Virus record (IMG/VR): IMGVR_UViG_3300044991_001911
Location: 1 to 60,511 of that record
DNA from: a virus
DNA: 60,511 nucleotides
Reading direction: 5' to 3' (one strand)
Below are positions 1 to 8,564 of the stretch, piece after piece (the stretch's first letter is position 1; the number at the start of each line of letters is the position of its first letter). Below the pieces are notes generated by a model that made no database searches, was not told the origin of the DNA, and saw only the letters and a program-made list of their open reading frames with translations. The position numbers and the translations under genes are program-made.

Positions 1-1
1 T

Positions 2-904
2 TCAGGTTCAAGTGGTTCTTCAGGAACTTCAGGTTCAAGCGGTTCTTCAGGAACATCTGGTTCATCAGGAACATCTGGTTCAAGCGGTACATCAGGTTCA
101 AGCGGTACATCAGGTTCAAGCGGTTCTTCAGGAACATCTGGTTCATCAGGAACATCTGGTTCAAGTGGTACATCAGGTTCATCAGGAACTAGCGGTTCAA
201 GCGGTTCATCAGGAACTTCAGGTTCAAGCGGTTCTTCAGGAACTTCAGGTTCAAGTGGTTCTTCAGGAACTTCAGGTTCAAGTGGTTCTTCAGGTAAATC
301 AGGTTCAAGCGGTACATCAGGTTCTTCAGGAACTAGCGGTTCAAGTGGTTCTTCAGGAACTTCAGGTTCAAGCGGTTCATCAGGAACATCTGGTTCAAGC
401 GGTACATCAGGTTCATCAGGAACATCAGGTTCGAGCGGTTCTTCAGGAACTAGCGGAAGTTCAGGTTCAAGTGGTTCTTCAGGAACATCTGGTTCATCAG
501 GAACTTCAGGTTCAAGTGGTTCTTCAGGTAAATCAGGTTCAAGCGGTACATCAGGTTCTTCAGGAACTAGCGGTTCAAGTGGTTCGTCAGGAACTAGCGG
601 TTCAAGTGGTTCGTCAGGAACTAGCGGAAGTTCAGGTTCAAGCGGTACATCAGGTTTAAGTGGTTCTTCAGGAACTAGCGGTTCAAGTGGTTCTTCAGGA
701 ACTTCAGGTTCAAGTGGTTCTTCAGGTACATCAGGTTCATCAGGAACTAGCGGTTCAAGCGGTTCTTCAGGAACATCTGGTTCATCAGGAACATCTGGTT
801 CAAGTGGTACATCAGGTTCTTCAGGTTCAAGTGGTACATCAGGTTCATCAGGTTCGTCAGGAACTAGCGGTTCAAGTGGTTCGTCAGGAACATCAGGTTC
901 TGCA
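2..904 (+). repeat. Tandem Gly-Ser/Thr-Ser coding repeats
   Basis: Imperfect 9-nt and 18-nt units encode GSS, GTS and GKS triplets for about 900 bp. Codons alternate (tca/agt/agc, gga/ggt), so units are degenerate at DNA level while the peptide period stays exact. The region is prone to repeat-number change between isolates, and assembly length here may be unreliable. It ends where the non-repetitive globular domain starts (SATILNNVDN). Confidence 0.9.
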
Positions 905-1381
905 ACTATTTTAAATAATGTTGACAATTACGTAATAACTGCAACTGGAACATCAGGTGTTATTAATGGTGAGGTTAATTTAAGGTTTGATGGAAGTACT
1001 TTAAGAGTTACTGGTGATACTGCAATAACAGGAGCATTAACAGCGGCGTCAAAATCATTTGACATTCCCCACCCAACAAAAGAGGGGTATAGATTAAGAT
1101 ACGGTGTATTAGAGGGACCAGAACATGGAGTTTATTTTAGAGGTAAAGCAACTGATAAAGTAATTGAATTACCTGATTATTGGATTGGATTAGTCCACGA
1201 AGATAGTTTTACGGTAAACTTAACATCAATAGGATATCCTTGTGAAAACTATGTAGTTGAAGTTAAAGATAATAAAGTATTCATTGATAGTACTTGTGAT
1301 AATATTAATGTGTTCTACTTAATATATGCAGAACGTAAAGATGTTGAAAAAGTATTATTAGAATATAAAGCAATAATATAA
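2..1381 (+). CDS. Collagen-like phage fiber protein, 5'-truncated
   Basis: The gene is open from the left edge in the frame starting at base 2 and stops at 1379-1381, so the true start lies outside. About 300 residues are triplets of the form Gly-Ser-Ser, Gly-Thr-Ser and Gly-Lys-Ser, with glycine at every third position as in collagen. A globular end of about 155 residues follows, with the run HPTKEGYRLRYGVLEGPEHG and then ELPDYWIGLV. That end resembles a C-terminal domain I know from T4-like phage fibers and cyanophage structural proteins. The triplet region is probably a triple-helical shaft and the end a trimerisation or receptor domain. It has no proline, unlike animal collagen. The Ser/Thr-rich shaft lies beside a glycosylation locus and is a candidate substrate. 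Product class is confident; receptor role is inference. Confidence 0.85.
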   Translation, partial: SGSSGSSGTSGSSGSSGTSGSSGTSGSSGTSGSSGTSGSSGSSGTSGSSGTSGSSGTSGSSGTSGSSGSSGTSGSSGSSGTSGSSGSSGTSGSSGSSGKSGSSGTSGSSGTSGSSGSSGTSGSSGSSGTSGSSGTSGSSGTSGSSGSSGTSGSSGSSGSSGTSGSSGTSGSSGSSGKSGSSGTSGSSGTSGSSGSSGTSGSSGSSGTSGSSGSSGTSGLSGSSGTSGSSGSSGTSGSSGSSGTSGSSGTSGSSGSSGTSGSSGTSGSSGTSGSSGSSGTSGSSGSSGTSGSSGSSGTSGSATILNNVDNYVITATGTSGVINGEVNLRFDGSTLRVTGDTAITGALTAASKSFDIPHPTKEGYRLRYGVLEGPEHGVYFRGKATDKVIELPDYWIGLVHEDSFTVNLTSIGYPCENYVVEVKDNKVFIDSTCDNINVFYLIYAERKDVEKVLLEYKAII

Positions 1382-1386
1382 AAAAA

Positions 1387-1410
1387 GGGACTCTAAGTCC
1401 CTTTTTTTTT
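1387..1410. terminator. Bidirectional intrinsic terminator between convergent genes
   Basis: A 6-bp stem GGGACT/AGTCCC with loop CTA is flanked by six A on the left and nine T on the right, so it can end transcription from both sides. It serves the fiber gene on the plus strand and the glycosyltransferase gene on the minus strand, whose stop codon at 1409 lies at its edge. Confidence 0.85.
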
Positions 1411-3682
1411 AATCTTTAATTATTGGTAATGAGTTAAATACTTGTAGAGGCGTTATTGATTTTTGACAAATATGTTGTCTTTCGGTGTTTTTATAAACAG
1501 GACACCAATCCCAATCACCAGGATTAAATACTAATACAGGGTCATTCCAACATTTAATACAAACATTATTTGATACTCGTGTCACATTGGTTTGACATTC
1601 ATGACTATCTTCACTAAAACCTGATATCATAACTGTTTTTTTATTTAATGACCAATTAACCCAAGATAGTCCCGAACTTAAACCTACAAAAAATTCTGAA
1701 TGATATAAACAATTCATAACTTCATTCCAATCTTTAGTTGTGTTAACATGTACTCCATCTATTTTATAATCATTAAGGGATAATATCATAATTTCATAAC
1801 CAATTTCTTTTAACATTTTAGATAATGTTATCCAATTTTCTAAAACCCATTCTTTACAACCGGCAGTTGATTGTGGACCAAATACAACATATTTGTTTTT
1901 TATTGGTCTTTTAGATAATTTGAAATTAACACCATGATTAATTTCTTTGAAATCTAAACCTAAAATATCTGTTGCTGTTTTTTGTAGGGGAATTAAGTTT
2001 ACTTGATTTGGGTGCATATCAAATCTTTTCCATCCTGTTTTATCATCTTTAAACCATCCTAATTTATAGATAACGTCACAATCTGAAGAATGTCCTGGAT
2101 TAATAAATTCAATATTTTTATATGAATCTAAACCTTTGAACCATTCATTATGAAAAGTTGATAATACTACCTTACAATTTCTTTGTTTCATTAACTCAAC
2201 TGCATATGGTGACCAAGCAATAGTATCACCAATTGATTTGGATTCAAATCTGATTAAAACTTTTTTATTGTCTAAACTAAAATTTTCAACAACTTTACCA
2301 TTTATTTTAATTGTCCATGGAACATAATATTTTATACCACAAGAAGTCCACATATTGTTGGTTATGGTGTCTGAAAATCTAACTTTACCTTCACCATCAA
2401 TAAATTCAACAAAGTATTTATTATTGTGATTACCTTTAATTTCAACTCTTGGTCCATCAAAGTAAGTAATTATTGTTTTATTAGTGTCCTCAACTTTAAG
2501 AGTTTTTTCCAAAAATTCGTTAATTGTTTTTATCCCAATTTCTGCAACATGTTCCCAATTAAATTCTTTTCTAATAATTTCAGATTCTTCTAATGCTATT
2601 TGTTTATAGTGTTGGTGATTAGTAACTACATTCCACATCTGTTTACCTAAATCATTAAAGTCAGGTTCGTAGTAGTTTCCAATAGAATCGTTAAAATGAC
2701 TATAGGTACTGGCATCAACTGGTTTTTCACCCACAATTTTAACGGGTAAACCTTTACCTTCAGCAAATTCTAATTGACCTGAACAGTTTGAATAGATAGA
2801 TGGTGTACCACAAGCCATCGCTTCAATAAGTGGTAGGTTCCATCCTTCAGACCTTGCACATGATACAAACGCGTCACAAGATTTTAATATTTTAATATAT
2901 TCTTCTCTTGGAGGGAAATGTAATATTTTAATTCTGTCATCGTTTAATCCGTAATGTTCTAATCTTTCTTCCGTAGTTTTCATACCATCACCTGAAAATG
3001 GGTTATCAACAGAAATAATTAAATCAACTGGTTCATCTTTATCAAAAGTTTTAAGAAATGTCTCAATAATTTCTTTAATTGATTTTCTATAATCCCATCT
3101 ACCTGCTAAAAAGAATTTAAATCTTCCATCTGAGGTTAATTCATGTGAAGTATCTTCAGGAAAGAAAGTATTAACATCAACACCTTCAGGAACAACTTTA
3201 ATTTTACTTGGGTCATAACCTTGAGAGATAGTACAATCTCTTTGCCATTTTGATGGTACCCATAATTCATCAAATTCTTTTAATTTGTTGAAATAACCTT
3301 CAGGTTGTAATGTGGATTCCCAAACATTATATGCAATTTTTGGTCCATAATATTCATCGTAAAATAAATGGTGGTTTGTTTCACATAATACAATGTTAAC
3401 ATCAGGGAAAAAATCTTTTGATGGGTCTTCATAAATTTTATGATTACCTCTTGTTTTATCTGTATTCCAAAGGATTTGTTCGTACAGTAATTTTCTATCT
3501 GTATCGTTAAAATACGGCTCGTTATTATGTGGTTCAGGACTTATCCCATCCCAAGAACTACCTACAGTAAAATTTCTAACTTTTATCTGGGCATGTTTTG
3601 ATAAATGTCTAAAAAAGTCTCTTGTATGTTGATTATAACCTGTGTTCCCAATGTAAGAACCATGTGCAAATATTTTCTTCAT
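1409..3682 (-). CDS. GT4 glycosyltransferase fused to TibC-type O-heptosyltransferase
   Basis: The protein has 757 residues in two parts. Residues 1-400 form a GT-B group-1 (GT4) glycosyltransferase with the EGWNLPLIE motif (E279, E287). Residues about 400-757 match the bacterial autotransporter heptosyltransferase (Aah/TibC) family: SIGDTIAWSPY at 483-493, a GPQSTAGCKEW segment, a GLSSGLSW segment, and a C-terminal cysteine set C708-x2-C711-x15-C727-x11-C739. In TibC four cysteines with the same C-x2-C-x15-C start bind iron. TibC-family enzymes put heptose on Ser/Thr of surface proteins. A phage copy fused to a GT4 domain could build a sugar on virion Ser/Thr residues. It is divergent from the sugar gene run that starts at 3751. 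Family assignment is strong; substrate is inference. Confidence 0.85.
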   Translation of the reverse strand: MKKIFAHGSYIGNTGYNQHTRDFFRHLSKHAQIKVRNFTVGSSWDGISPEPHNNEPYFNDTDRKLLYEQILWNTDKTRGNHKIYEDPSKDFFPDVNIVLCETNHHLFYDEYYGPKIAYNVWESTLQPEGYFNKLKEFDELWVPSKWQRDCTISQGYDPSKIKVVPEGVDVNTFFPEDTSHELTSDGRFKFFLAGRWDYRKSIKEIIETFLKTFDKDEPVDLIISVDNPFSGDGMKTTEERLEHYGLNDDRIKILHFPPREEYIKILKSCDAFVSCARSEGWNLPLIEAMACGTPSIYSNCSGQLEFAEGKGLPVKIVGEKPVDASTYSHFNDSIGNYYEPDFNDLGKQMWNVVTNHQHYKQIALEESEIIRKEFNWEHVAEIGIKTINEFLEKTLKVEDTNKTIITYFDGPRVEIKGNHNNKYFVEFIDGEGKVRFSDTITNNMWTSCGIKYYVPWTIKINGKVVENFSLDNKKVLIRFESKSIGDTIAWSPYAVELMKQRNCKVVLSTFHNEWFKGLDSYKNIEFINPGHSSDCDVIYKLGWFKDDKTGWKRFDMHPNQVNLIPLQKTATDILGLDFKEINHGVNFKLSKRPIKNKYVVFGPQSTAGCKEWVLENWITLSKMLKEIGYEIMILSLNDYKIDGVHVNTTKDWNEVMNCLYHSEFFVGLSSGLSWVNWSLNKKTVMISGFSEDSHECQTNVTRVSNNVCIKCWNDPVLVFNPGDWDWCPVYKNTERQHICQKSITPLQVFNSLPIIKD

Positions 3683-3701
3683 TATTATGTGATTATTTTA
3701 G

Positions 3702-3733
3702 TTGAAATATAGGGGATATTGTCTATATTTCAA
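3702..3733. promoter_or_regulatory. Symmetric divergent promoter/operator
   Basis: A perfect 10-bp inverted repeat (TTGAAATATA at 3702-3711, TATATTTCAA at 3724-3733) with a 12-nt spacer lies between the divergent genes at 3682 and 3751. Each arm contains the TTG of one promoter and, on the other strand, a TATATTTC -7 element (7 of 8 to TAnnTTTG) of the opposite promoter, with 19 nt between elements in both directions. The symmetry suggests a bidirectional promoter, or an operator for a dimeric regulator. Confidence 0.5.
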
Positions 3734-3750
3734 ATACTAACTAAAAAATA

Positions 3751-4761
3751 ATGAGACCAATAATAATTTTAGATGCATTTGTTACTGACAAACAAGAAGA
3801 AGGTATCTTAATAAATTTTATTGATTCGGTTAAAACAATAGGTGACGATTTATTATTAATGTCTAATACAACAACTTCAAAAGAAGTTCAAGATAAAGTT
3901 GATTATTTTTTCTATGATAAAAAAAATCAATTATTCAAAGAAAAATATTCAAAATATGATTATGTAAACTATTGGACACAGTACGATTGGTTTAAAGTTT
4001 CAAATTGTTTTCCTCATACTCAAAACCATGGATTATCTGTTTTAATTAGTTTATTTCGTTCGGTTAGAATGGCTAAAGAGTTGGGTTATACTCATTTTTA
4101 TAAAATGGAATATGACGCTAGATTAACTGAAAAAACTAAAATTAAAATTAAAGGATTAAATGATGAATGTATTTTAAGTGGTAAAAAGGGTGTTTTTTTT
4201 GTTGATAATCATGGGGACCATTCATCAATGTCAGTACATTATTTTTTCTGTGAGATTGATTATTTCTTAGATAATTTTTCGAATATAACTTGCGAACAAG
4301 ATTATATTAATTTTTTAGAATCAGAATTTGGTAATCGTGATTTTTTAATAATGGAAAGATTCATGTATGAAAATGTTAAAAAATTAAATCCTAATGAGAT
4401 TTATATTAAAGAAGGATTTTTTACTGAATTTGATAGTACTCTTTGGAATACAAAACAAACTAGAGTTTATGATGATAAAAAATATAAAGAATGTGTAACA
4501 AAATTTTATTTAAAACAAGACCATCCTGATGAGATTGTGATTTATAGTAAAAATGTAAAATCAGAACCTGACTTTAGAAGAATACTTGTTAAATTTAATG
4601 ATGGTACTGAAAAAGAAATAATTCAAGAATTTGGGTCATATGGGGCTTGGTCATATATCGCTTTACCAAATAATGTTGAAAAAATGTTAGTATATGATAG
4701 AGATGAACTATTATTTGAAGAATATTTTAAGGACATAATAAACGTAATTGACTTTCATTAA
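3751..4761 (+). CDS. Glycosyltransferase-like protein, paralogous family member 1
   Basis: This 336-residue protein shares its layout with three others in the locus (4763, 7554, 8565). An N-terminal alpha/beta domain starts with a hydrophobic strand (IIILDAFVTDKQEEG), then VDYFFYDKKN, and a strand ending in KMEYDARL that resembles the acidic site of GT-A enzymes. The last 100 residues are beta-rich and look like a binding module. I do not recognise a named family, but such proteins occur in sugar clusters of large phages. First gene of a plus-strand run with near-zero spacing. Role as a sugar-modifying enzyme is inference from fold-like features and context. Confidence 0.55.
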   Translation: MRPIIILDAFVTDKQEEGILINFIDSVKTIGDDLLLMSNTTTSKEVQDKVDYFFYDKKNQLFKEKYSKYDYVNYWTQYDWFKVSNCFPHTQNHGLSVLISLFRSVRMAKELGYTHFYKMEYDARLTEKTKIKIKGLNDECILSGKKGVFFVDNHGDHSSMSVHYFFCEIDYFLDNFSNITCEQDYINFLESEFGNRDFLIMERFMYENVKKLNPNEIYIKEGFFTEFDSTLWNTKQTRVYDDKKYKECVTKFYLKQDHPDEIVIYSKNVKSEPDFRRILVKFNDGTEKEIIQEFGSYGAWSYIALPNNVEKMLVYDRDELLFEEYFKDIINVIDFH

Positions 4762-4762
4762 C

Positions 4763-5719
4763 ATGGAAAAAAATAAAGAATTGATTTTAATATTAAATTA
4801 TTCTCCTGATAACAAAAGACAAGAATTATTAAGAACTTTAGTTAATGATATTAATAATGATGAATTTGATATTATGATTGCAACACATTCGTTTGTTCCA
4901 CAAGATATTTCGGATAAAGTGGACTACATTGTTTATGAAAAGGAAAATTTGTTATTAACTGATATTAAGTCAAAATATAAGATGGTTTTCGCTAATAGTG
5001 ATTTTACTGTCAAGACAACTGAATGTAAAAAATATAATCATGGGTTTACGTGCTTAAGATTACTTTTATTTGGATTAAAAAGCGCAAAAAATTTAGATTA
5101 TGTTAAAGTCCATTTTTTTGAGTACGATTGCGAAATTAAAAGTGATATTGAAATTAAAGACAATTCTAAACTTTTAGACATACACCCAATCATTTGGTAT
5201 AAATGGAAACATTTTTCGTATCCAACCGCGCCAGTTTCATATAATTTATTGAAAATATCGGATTCATGGTTTAATACATCAAAAGAAAAATTAATGAATT
5301 ATTTTAATGGTGATATGACAAATGCCGCAGAAGAATATCACATGGGGTTAATAAATGAAAGTGATAATGTTTTAACAAAAGACATGAAACTTTTAGAAAA
5401 TATTGGAGTAAAAATACAATTAAATAGTGATATTACGGAATACCAATGGGTGGTGCCTGTTTATGATAATAATTCAAAAAAGATGGTATTATTTTCTTGG
5501 GGTCAAGATGAAATAAAAAATATGGAAATTAAACTAATTGTTAATGATTCAATTATACTTAATTACACGGTAAAACCTGGTTATTGGATTTTAAGAGATA
5601 TTGGTGATATTGACAGTATTCAAAGTATTATAATATTAGTTAACAATACACTAAGAAATTCAATAGATTTTAATAAAACAGATAAAAATATTTATATTAA
5701 TAAGAATACAATTAATTAA
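4763..5719 (+). CDS. Glycosyltransferase-like protein, paralogous family member 2
   Basis: The protein has 318 residues from the ATG at 4763, one base after the previous stop; an upstream in-frame ATG at 4748 lies inside the previous gene and is less likely. It shares with its paralogs the opening LILILNYSPDNKRQELLRTL, the motif VDYIVYEKENLL, and FFEYDCEIKSD near residue 125, then a beta-rich end containing IGDIDSIQSIIILVN. The 7554 gene has the same end (IGDINNIDSIITLVN), so these two are the closest pair. Catalytic role is not proven by any motif I can name. Confidence 0.55.
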   Translation: MEKNKELILILNYSPDNKRQELLRTLVNDINNDEFDIMIATHSFVPQDISDKVDYIVYEKENLLLTDIKSKYKMVFANSDFTVKTTECKKYNHGFTCLRLLLFGLKSAKNLDYVKVHFFEYDCEIKSDIEIKDNSKLLDIHPIIWYKWKHFSYPTAPVSYNLLKISDSWFNTSKEKLMNYFNGDMTNAAEEYHMGLINESDNVLTKDMKLLENIGVKIQLNSDITEYQWVVPVYDNNSKKMVLFSWGQDEIKNMEIKLIVNDSIILNYTVKPGYWILRDIGDIDSIQSIIILVNNTLRNSIDFNKTDKNIYINKNTIN

Positions 5720-5721
5720 AA

Positions 5722-6366
5722 ATGGCACAAGGAGTACATAAAATAACTGAAGATTTTGAGAAAGCATTATGCGATTACACAGGAGCTCCTCACGCAATTG
5801 CGTTAGATAATATGAGTAACGCATTATTCTTAGCGTTATACTACGAAAAGAATATAAAGAAAACATTAACTGGTGATACCATAGATTGTCCATCAAAGAC
5901 ATATCCATCGGTACCATGTGAAATAATTCACGCAGGGTTAAAAGTTAATTTTACACCGGTTGAGGGTGATAAGATTAAAGGGGCTTACGAACTATCGCCA
6001 AGTAATGTTTGGGACTCAGCGTTAAGATTCACAGCTGACATGTATGTCCCAAAATCACATATGTGTGTTTCATTCACAGGCCCATATAAAACTTTAAAAT
6101 TAAGTAAAGGTGGCGCGATTTTAACCGATGATTATCAAGCGATGTTATGGTTTAAACGAGCAAGATTTAGCGGAAGAAGAGAATGTTCATATCATGATGA
6201 CAACTTTGATATGTTAGGATGGAATTTCTATATGATGCCTGAGTTATCGGCAAGAGGGATATTAATGATGACACAATTTTATAATTTAGACGGAACTAAA
6301 AAACATAATGAGGATTTAGAATTACCATATCCTGACTTATCAAAATACGAAATTTACAAAAAATGA
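5722..6366 (+). CDS. Short DegT/DnrJ/EryC1-type sugar aminotransferase
   Basis: The 214-residue protein matches the PLP-binding half of nucleotide-sugar aminotransferases. YTGAPHAIALDNMSNAL fits the GxxxAxxxxSGTxAL region, then comes FTGPYKTLKLSKGGAILTDD, where the family has the cofactor lysine before GGA(I/M)(L/V)T(N/D), and GWNFYMMPELSARGILMM fits the GxNxRMxxxxAA region. The usual length is 370-400 residues, so the C-terminal small domain is missing. The gene runs straight into the next (overlap 4 nt), with no sign of a frameshift, so the short form appears natural. With the NeuD-type acyltransferase at 6974 it could make an N-acylated amino sugar. Confidence 0.75.
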   Translation: MAQGVHKITEDFEKALCDYTGAPHAIALDNMSNALFLALYYEKNIKKTLTGDTIDCPSKTYPSVPCEIIHAGLKVNFTPVEGDKIKGAYELSPSNVWDSALRFTADMYVPKSHMCVSFTGPYKTLKLSKGGAILTDDYQAMLWFKRARFSGRRECSYHDDNFDMLGWNFYMMPELSARGILMMTQFYNLDGTKKHNEDLELPYPDLSKYEIYKK

Positions 6367-6977
6367 AAAATTATACTTTTACAGAAAATTGGTTTAACGA
6401 TGACGGGCTATCAATTTTAAATGAATTAGGGGTTAAAAAAGAATTACACATTCTTGAAGTTGGTTCTTTTGAAGGAAAATCAACCATATGGTTTTTGGAT
6501 AATATTTTACAAAATAAAAATTCAACCATTACTTGTGTTGACCCTTGGATGAATTATAGTCAAGACCATGATAGTTTAAATTCCTATAATAACGAAGACA
6601 ATGAATGGATGTTAACCGAGAGAAAAACTAAAGAAATATTTTTACATAATATTATTGAAAGTGGTGATAGTGATAAAGTTATTATACGACAAGGGTTTTC
6701 TAATAAGATTTTACCATCTTTAATTACGGAACAAAAAATGTATGATATAATTTTTATTGATGGTAATCACACCGCCCCATATGTTATGATGGATAGTATA
6801 ATGTCTTGGGGGGTATTAAAAAAAGGGGGTATTCTTATTTTTGATGACTATACTTGGGGATTAGATAGAACAACTACTTTGAGACCAAAAGAATCGGTGG
6901 ACTATTTTATGTTAACTTTTGCGGATTATATTACTGAATTATATTCAAACTATCGTAAAATAATTAAAAAATTATGA
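6363..6977 (+). CDS. Class I SAM-dependent methyltransferase
   Basis: The 204-residue protein has the SAM-binding glycine motif ILEVGSFEGKSTIWF (residues about 30-45), an acidic end of strand 2 in ITCVDPW, FIDGNHTAPYVMMD, and LKKGGILIFDDYTWG. This order is that of the Methyltransf_24 type found in sugar clusters. It overlaps the preceding and following genes by 4 nt each, so it is translationally coupled. The methyl acceptor is probably a sugar, by context only. Confidence 0.8.
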   Translation: MKNYTFTENWFNDDGLSILNELGVKKELHILEVGSFEGKSTIWFLDNILQNKNSTITCVDPWMNYSQDHDSLNSYNNEDNEWMLTERKTKEIFLHNIIESGDSDKVIIRQGFSNKILPSLITEQKMYDIIFIDGNHTAPYVMMDSIMSWGVLKKGGILIFDDYTWGLDRTTTLRPKESVDYFMLTFADYITELYSNYRKIIKKL

Positions 6978-7552
6978 TGATAAAAGTATTAATTGGAAAT
7001 GGGGGTCATGCGAGAGAAGTTATGGCTCAAATGGGGTGTAAATTAGACCGATTTGTTGATGAACAATATGTTGATGATGATACACAACCCTTGTCTAAAT
7101 TAGACCCTACCAAACACATTGTAATGATTGCAATTTCAGATTCTAAAGATAGATTTGACATTTCACAAAGATTACCCGAGGGGATTCAATTTTTCACTTT
7201 TATACATCCAACCGCATTAATAATGGAAGATGTTGAAATTGGGGAGGGAAGTTTTGTTGGGGCTTATTCAATACTCACAACAAATATAAAAATAGGGAAA
7301 CATTCAATATTAAATAGGGGTAATCACATTGGACACGATTGTAGAATTGGAGATTATTTTAGTGCAATGCCTGGTGCAATTGTTTCAGGTAATGTTACAA
7401 TTTATAGTTTAGTTTATATGGGTAGTAACTCATCAATACGAGAAAAGTTATCAGTTCATAGTTTAGCTACGATTGGTATGAACTCCGCAGTTGTTAAACA
7501 CATTGAAGAGGGTGGTGTTTATGTTGGATGCCCTGCAAAAAAAATTAAATAA
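6974..7552 (+). CDS. NeuD/PglD-type sugar acyltransferase
   Basis: The protein has 192 residues. It opens with an N-terminal Rossmann-like strand and glycine motif (IGNGGHAREVM), followed by a left-handed beta-helix with hexapeptide repeats (IGEGSFVGAYS, IGKHSILN, IGHDCRIGDY) and ends VYVGCPAKKIK. This is the full architecture of sialic acid/bacillosamine acetyltransferases, which acetylate a 4-amino sugar made by a DegT-type aminotransferase like the one at 5722. ATG codons at 6974 and 6977 are adjacent; either could start. Confidence 0.88.
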   Translation: MMIKVLIGNGGHAREVMAQMGCKLDRFVDEQYVDDDTQPLSKLDPTKHIVMIAISDSKDRFDISQRLPEGIQFFTFIHPTALIMEDVEIGEGSFVGAYSILTTNIKIGKHSILNRGNHIGHDCRIGDYFSAMPGAIVSGNVTIYSLVYMGSNSSIREKLSVHSLATIGMNSAVVKHIEEGGVYVGCPAKKIK

Positions 7553-7553
7553 T

Positions 7554-8552
7554 ATGAAAGAATTAATTTTAATTGGTGCACATTGTCCCGATGACGAGAG
7601 AGAATCCCTATTAAATGAGTGTGTTAATTCACTACAAAAATGTCGTAATGAATATGATATTTTAATTTGTAGTCATACTGAAATACCATCATATATTACT
7701 AAAAAAGTTGATTATGTTTTTTATGATAAGAATAATGATTTAATTACTGATTTGAAATATCTAAACCAACCTTGGTTTTCACCAATTGAAGGAATGACTA
7801 TCCTATCAACATATATCGGTCAAAATAGTACATATTTGGCAGTTTATAGATTGGTTACGGCAGGATTAGGATTTGCAAAAATGTTTAAATACAAAAAGGT
7901 ACATTATATTGAGTATGATACAATTATGAATGATTTATCGGAATTATATGATAATTCAAAATTGTTGGATGAATATGATAATGTTGTTATTCAAAAAGAA
8001 GAAAGGGGTTATGAAGAAAACATTGCATGGCCTATTGGTAATTTCATGTCATTCAAAGTGGATTCAATAAATGAATTATTAACATCTTACGATAAAGAAA
8101 AATTATTAGAAATTTTATTTAATAGTACATCAAAAACTAATGAAAAAATTACAAATGACATTATGAATATGAATGGTAATACCATTCATATTAAAAATTA
8201 TGACCATGTTAAATTAAAAGATATAAAATTTGCATTATCTAATAATACTTCTAAAGAAACTATGAATTATTGGACAGTCCCATTTTATAACACAAAAGAA
8301 AATAAAGTTTCTGTAATAGTTTGGAACAACAAAGATGACGAACCAATAAATGTTAATTTTATTGTTAACAATGAAAAAATTATAACATTTAAAGAAGTTA
8401 ATAAATTTGAATGGAAAATGGATGAAATTGGTGATATTAACAATATTGATTCAATAATCACATTAGTTAATGGAAAAAAGAAAAATGAAATAAAATTTGA
8501 TAAGAATTTACGAGAAATTTTTAAAAAAACAAATTATACAATTTATACTTAA
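7554..8552 (+). CDS. Glycosyltransferase-like protein, paralogous family member 3
   Basis: I start this 332-residue protein at the ATG at 7554, one base after the previous stop. An in-frame ATG at 7491 would add 21 residues inside the upstream gene. It begins KELILIGAHCPDDERESLLN, has VDYVFYDKNNDLI and KVHYIEYDTIMNDL near residue 125, and ends with the beta module containing IGDINNIDSIITLVN. It is the nearest relative of the 4763 gene. Function is inferred as sugar transfer or modification. Confidence 0.55.
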   Translation: MKELILIGAHCPDDERESLLNECVNSLQKCRNEYDILICSHTEIPSYITKKVDYVFYDKNNDLITDLKYLNQPWFSPIEGMTILSTYIGQNSTYLAVYRLVTAGLGFAKMFKYKKVHYIEYDTIMNDLSELYDNSKLLDEYDNVVIQKEERGYEENIAWPIGNFMSFKVDSINELLTSYDKEKLLEILFNSTSKTNEKITNDIMNMNGNTIHIKNYDHVKLKDIKFALSNNTSKETMNYWTVPFYNTKENKVSVIVWNNKDDEPINVNFIVNNEKIITFKEVNKFEWKMDEIGDINNIDSIITLVNGKKKNEIKFDKNLREIFKKTNYTIYT

Positions 8553-8564
8553 AAAAACAAAATA

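Noticed and set aside
12-914. Long plus-strand frames reading repeated LQVQAVHQE-type units
   Set aside because: They are the +3-frame shadow of the Gly-Ser/Thr-Ser repeats; the frame from base 2 continues into a globular domain and to a proper stop.
5660-5917. 85-residue minus-strand frame
   Set aside because: Lies inside the start of the aminotransferase gene on the other strand, no domain, Leu/Tyr-rich composition typical of a shadow.
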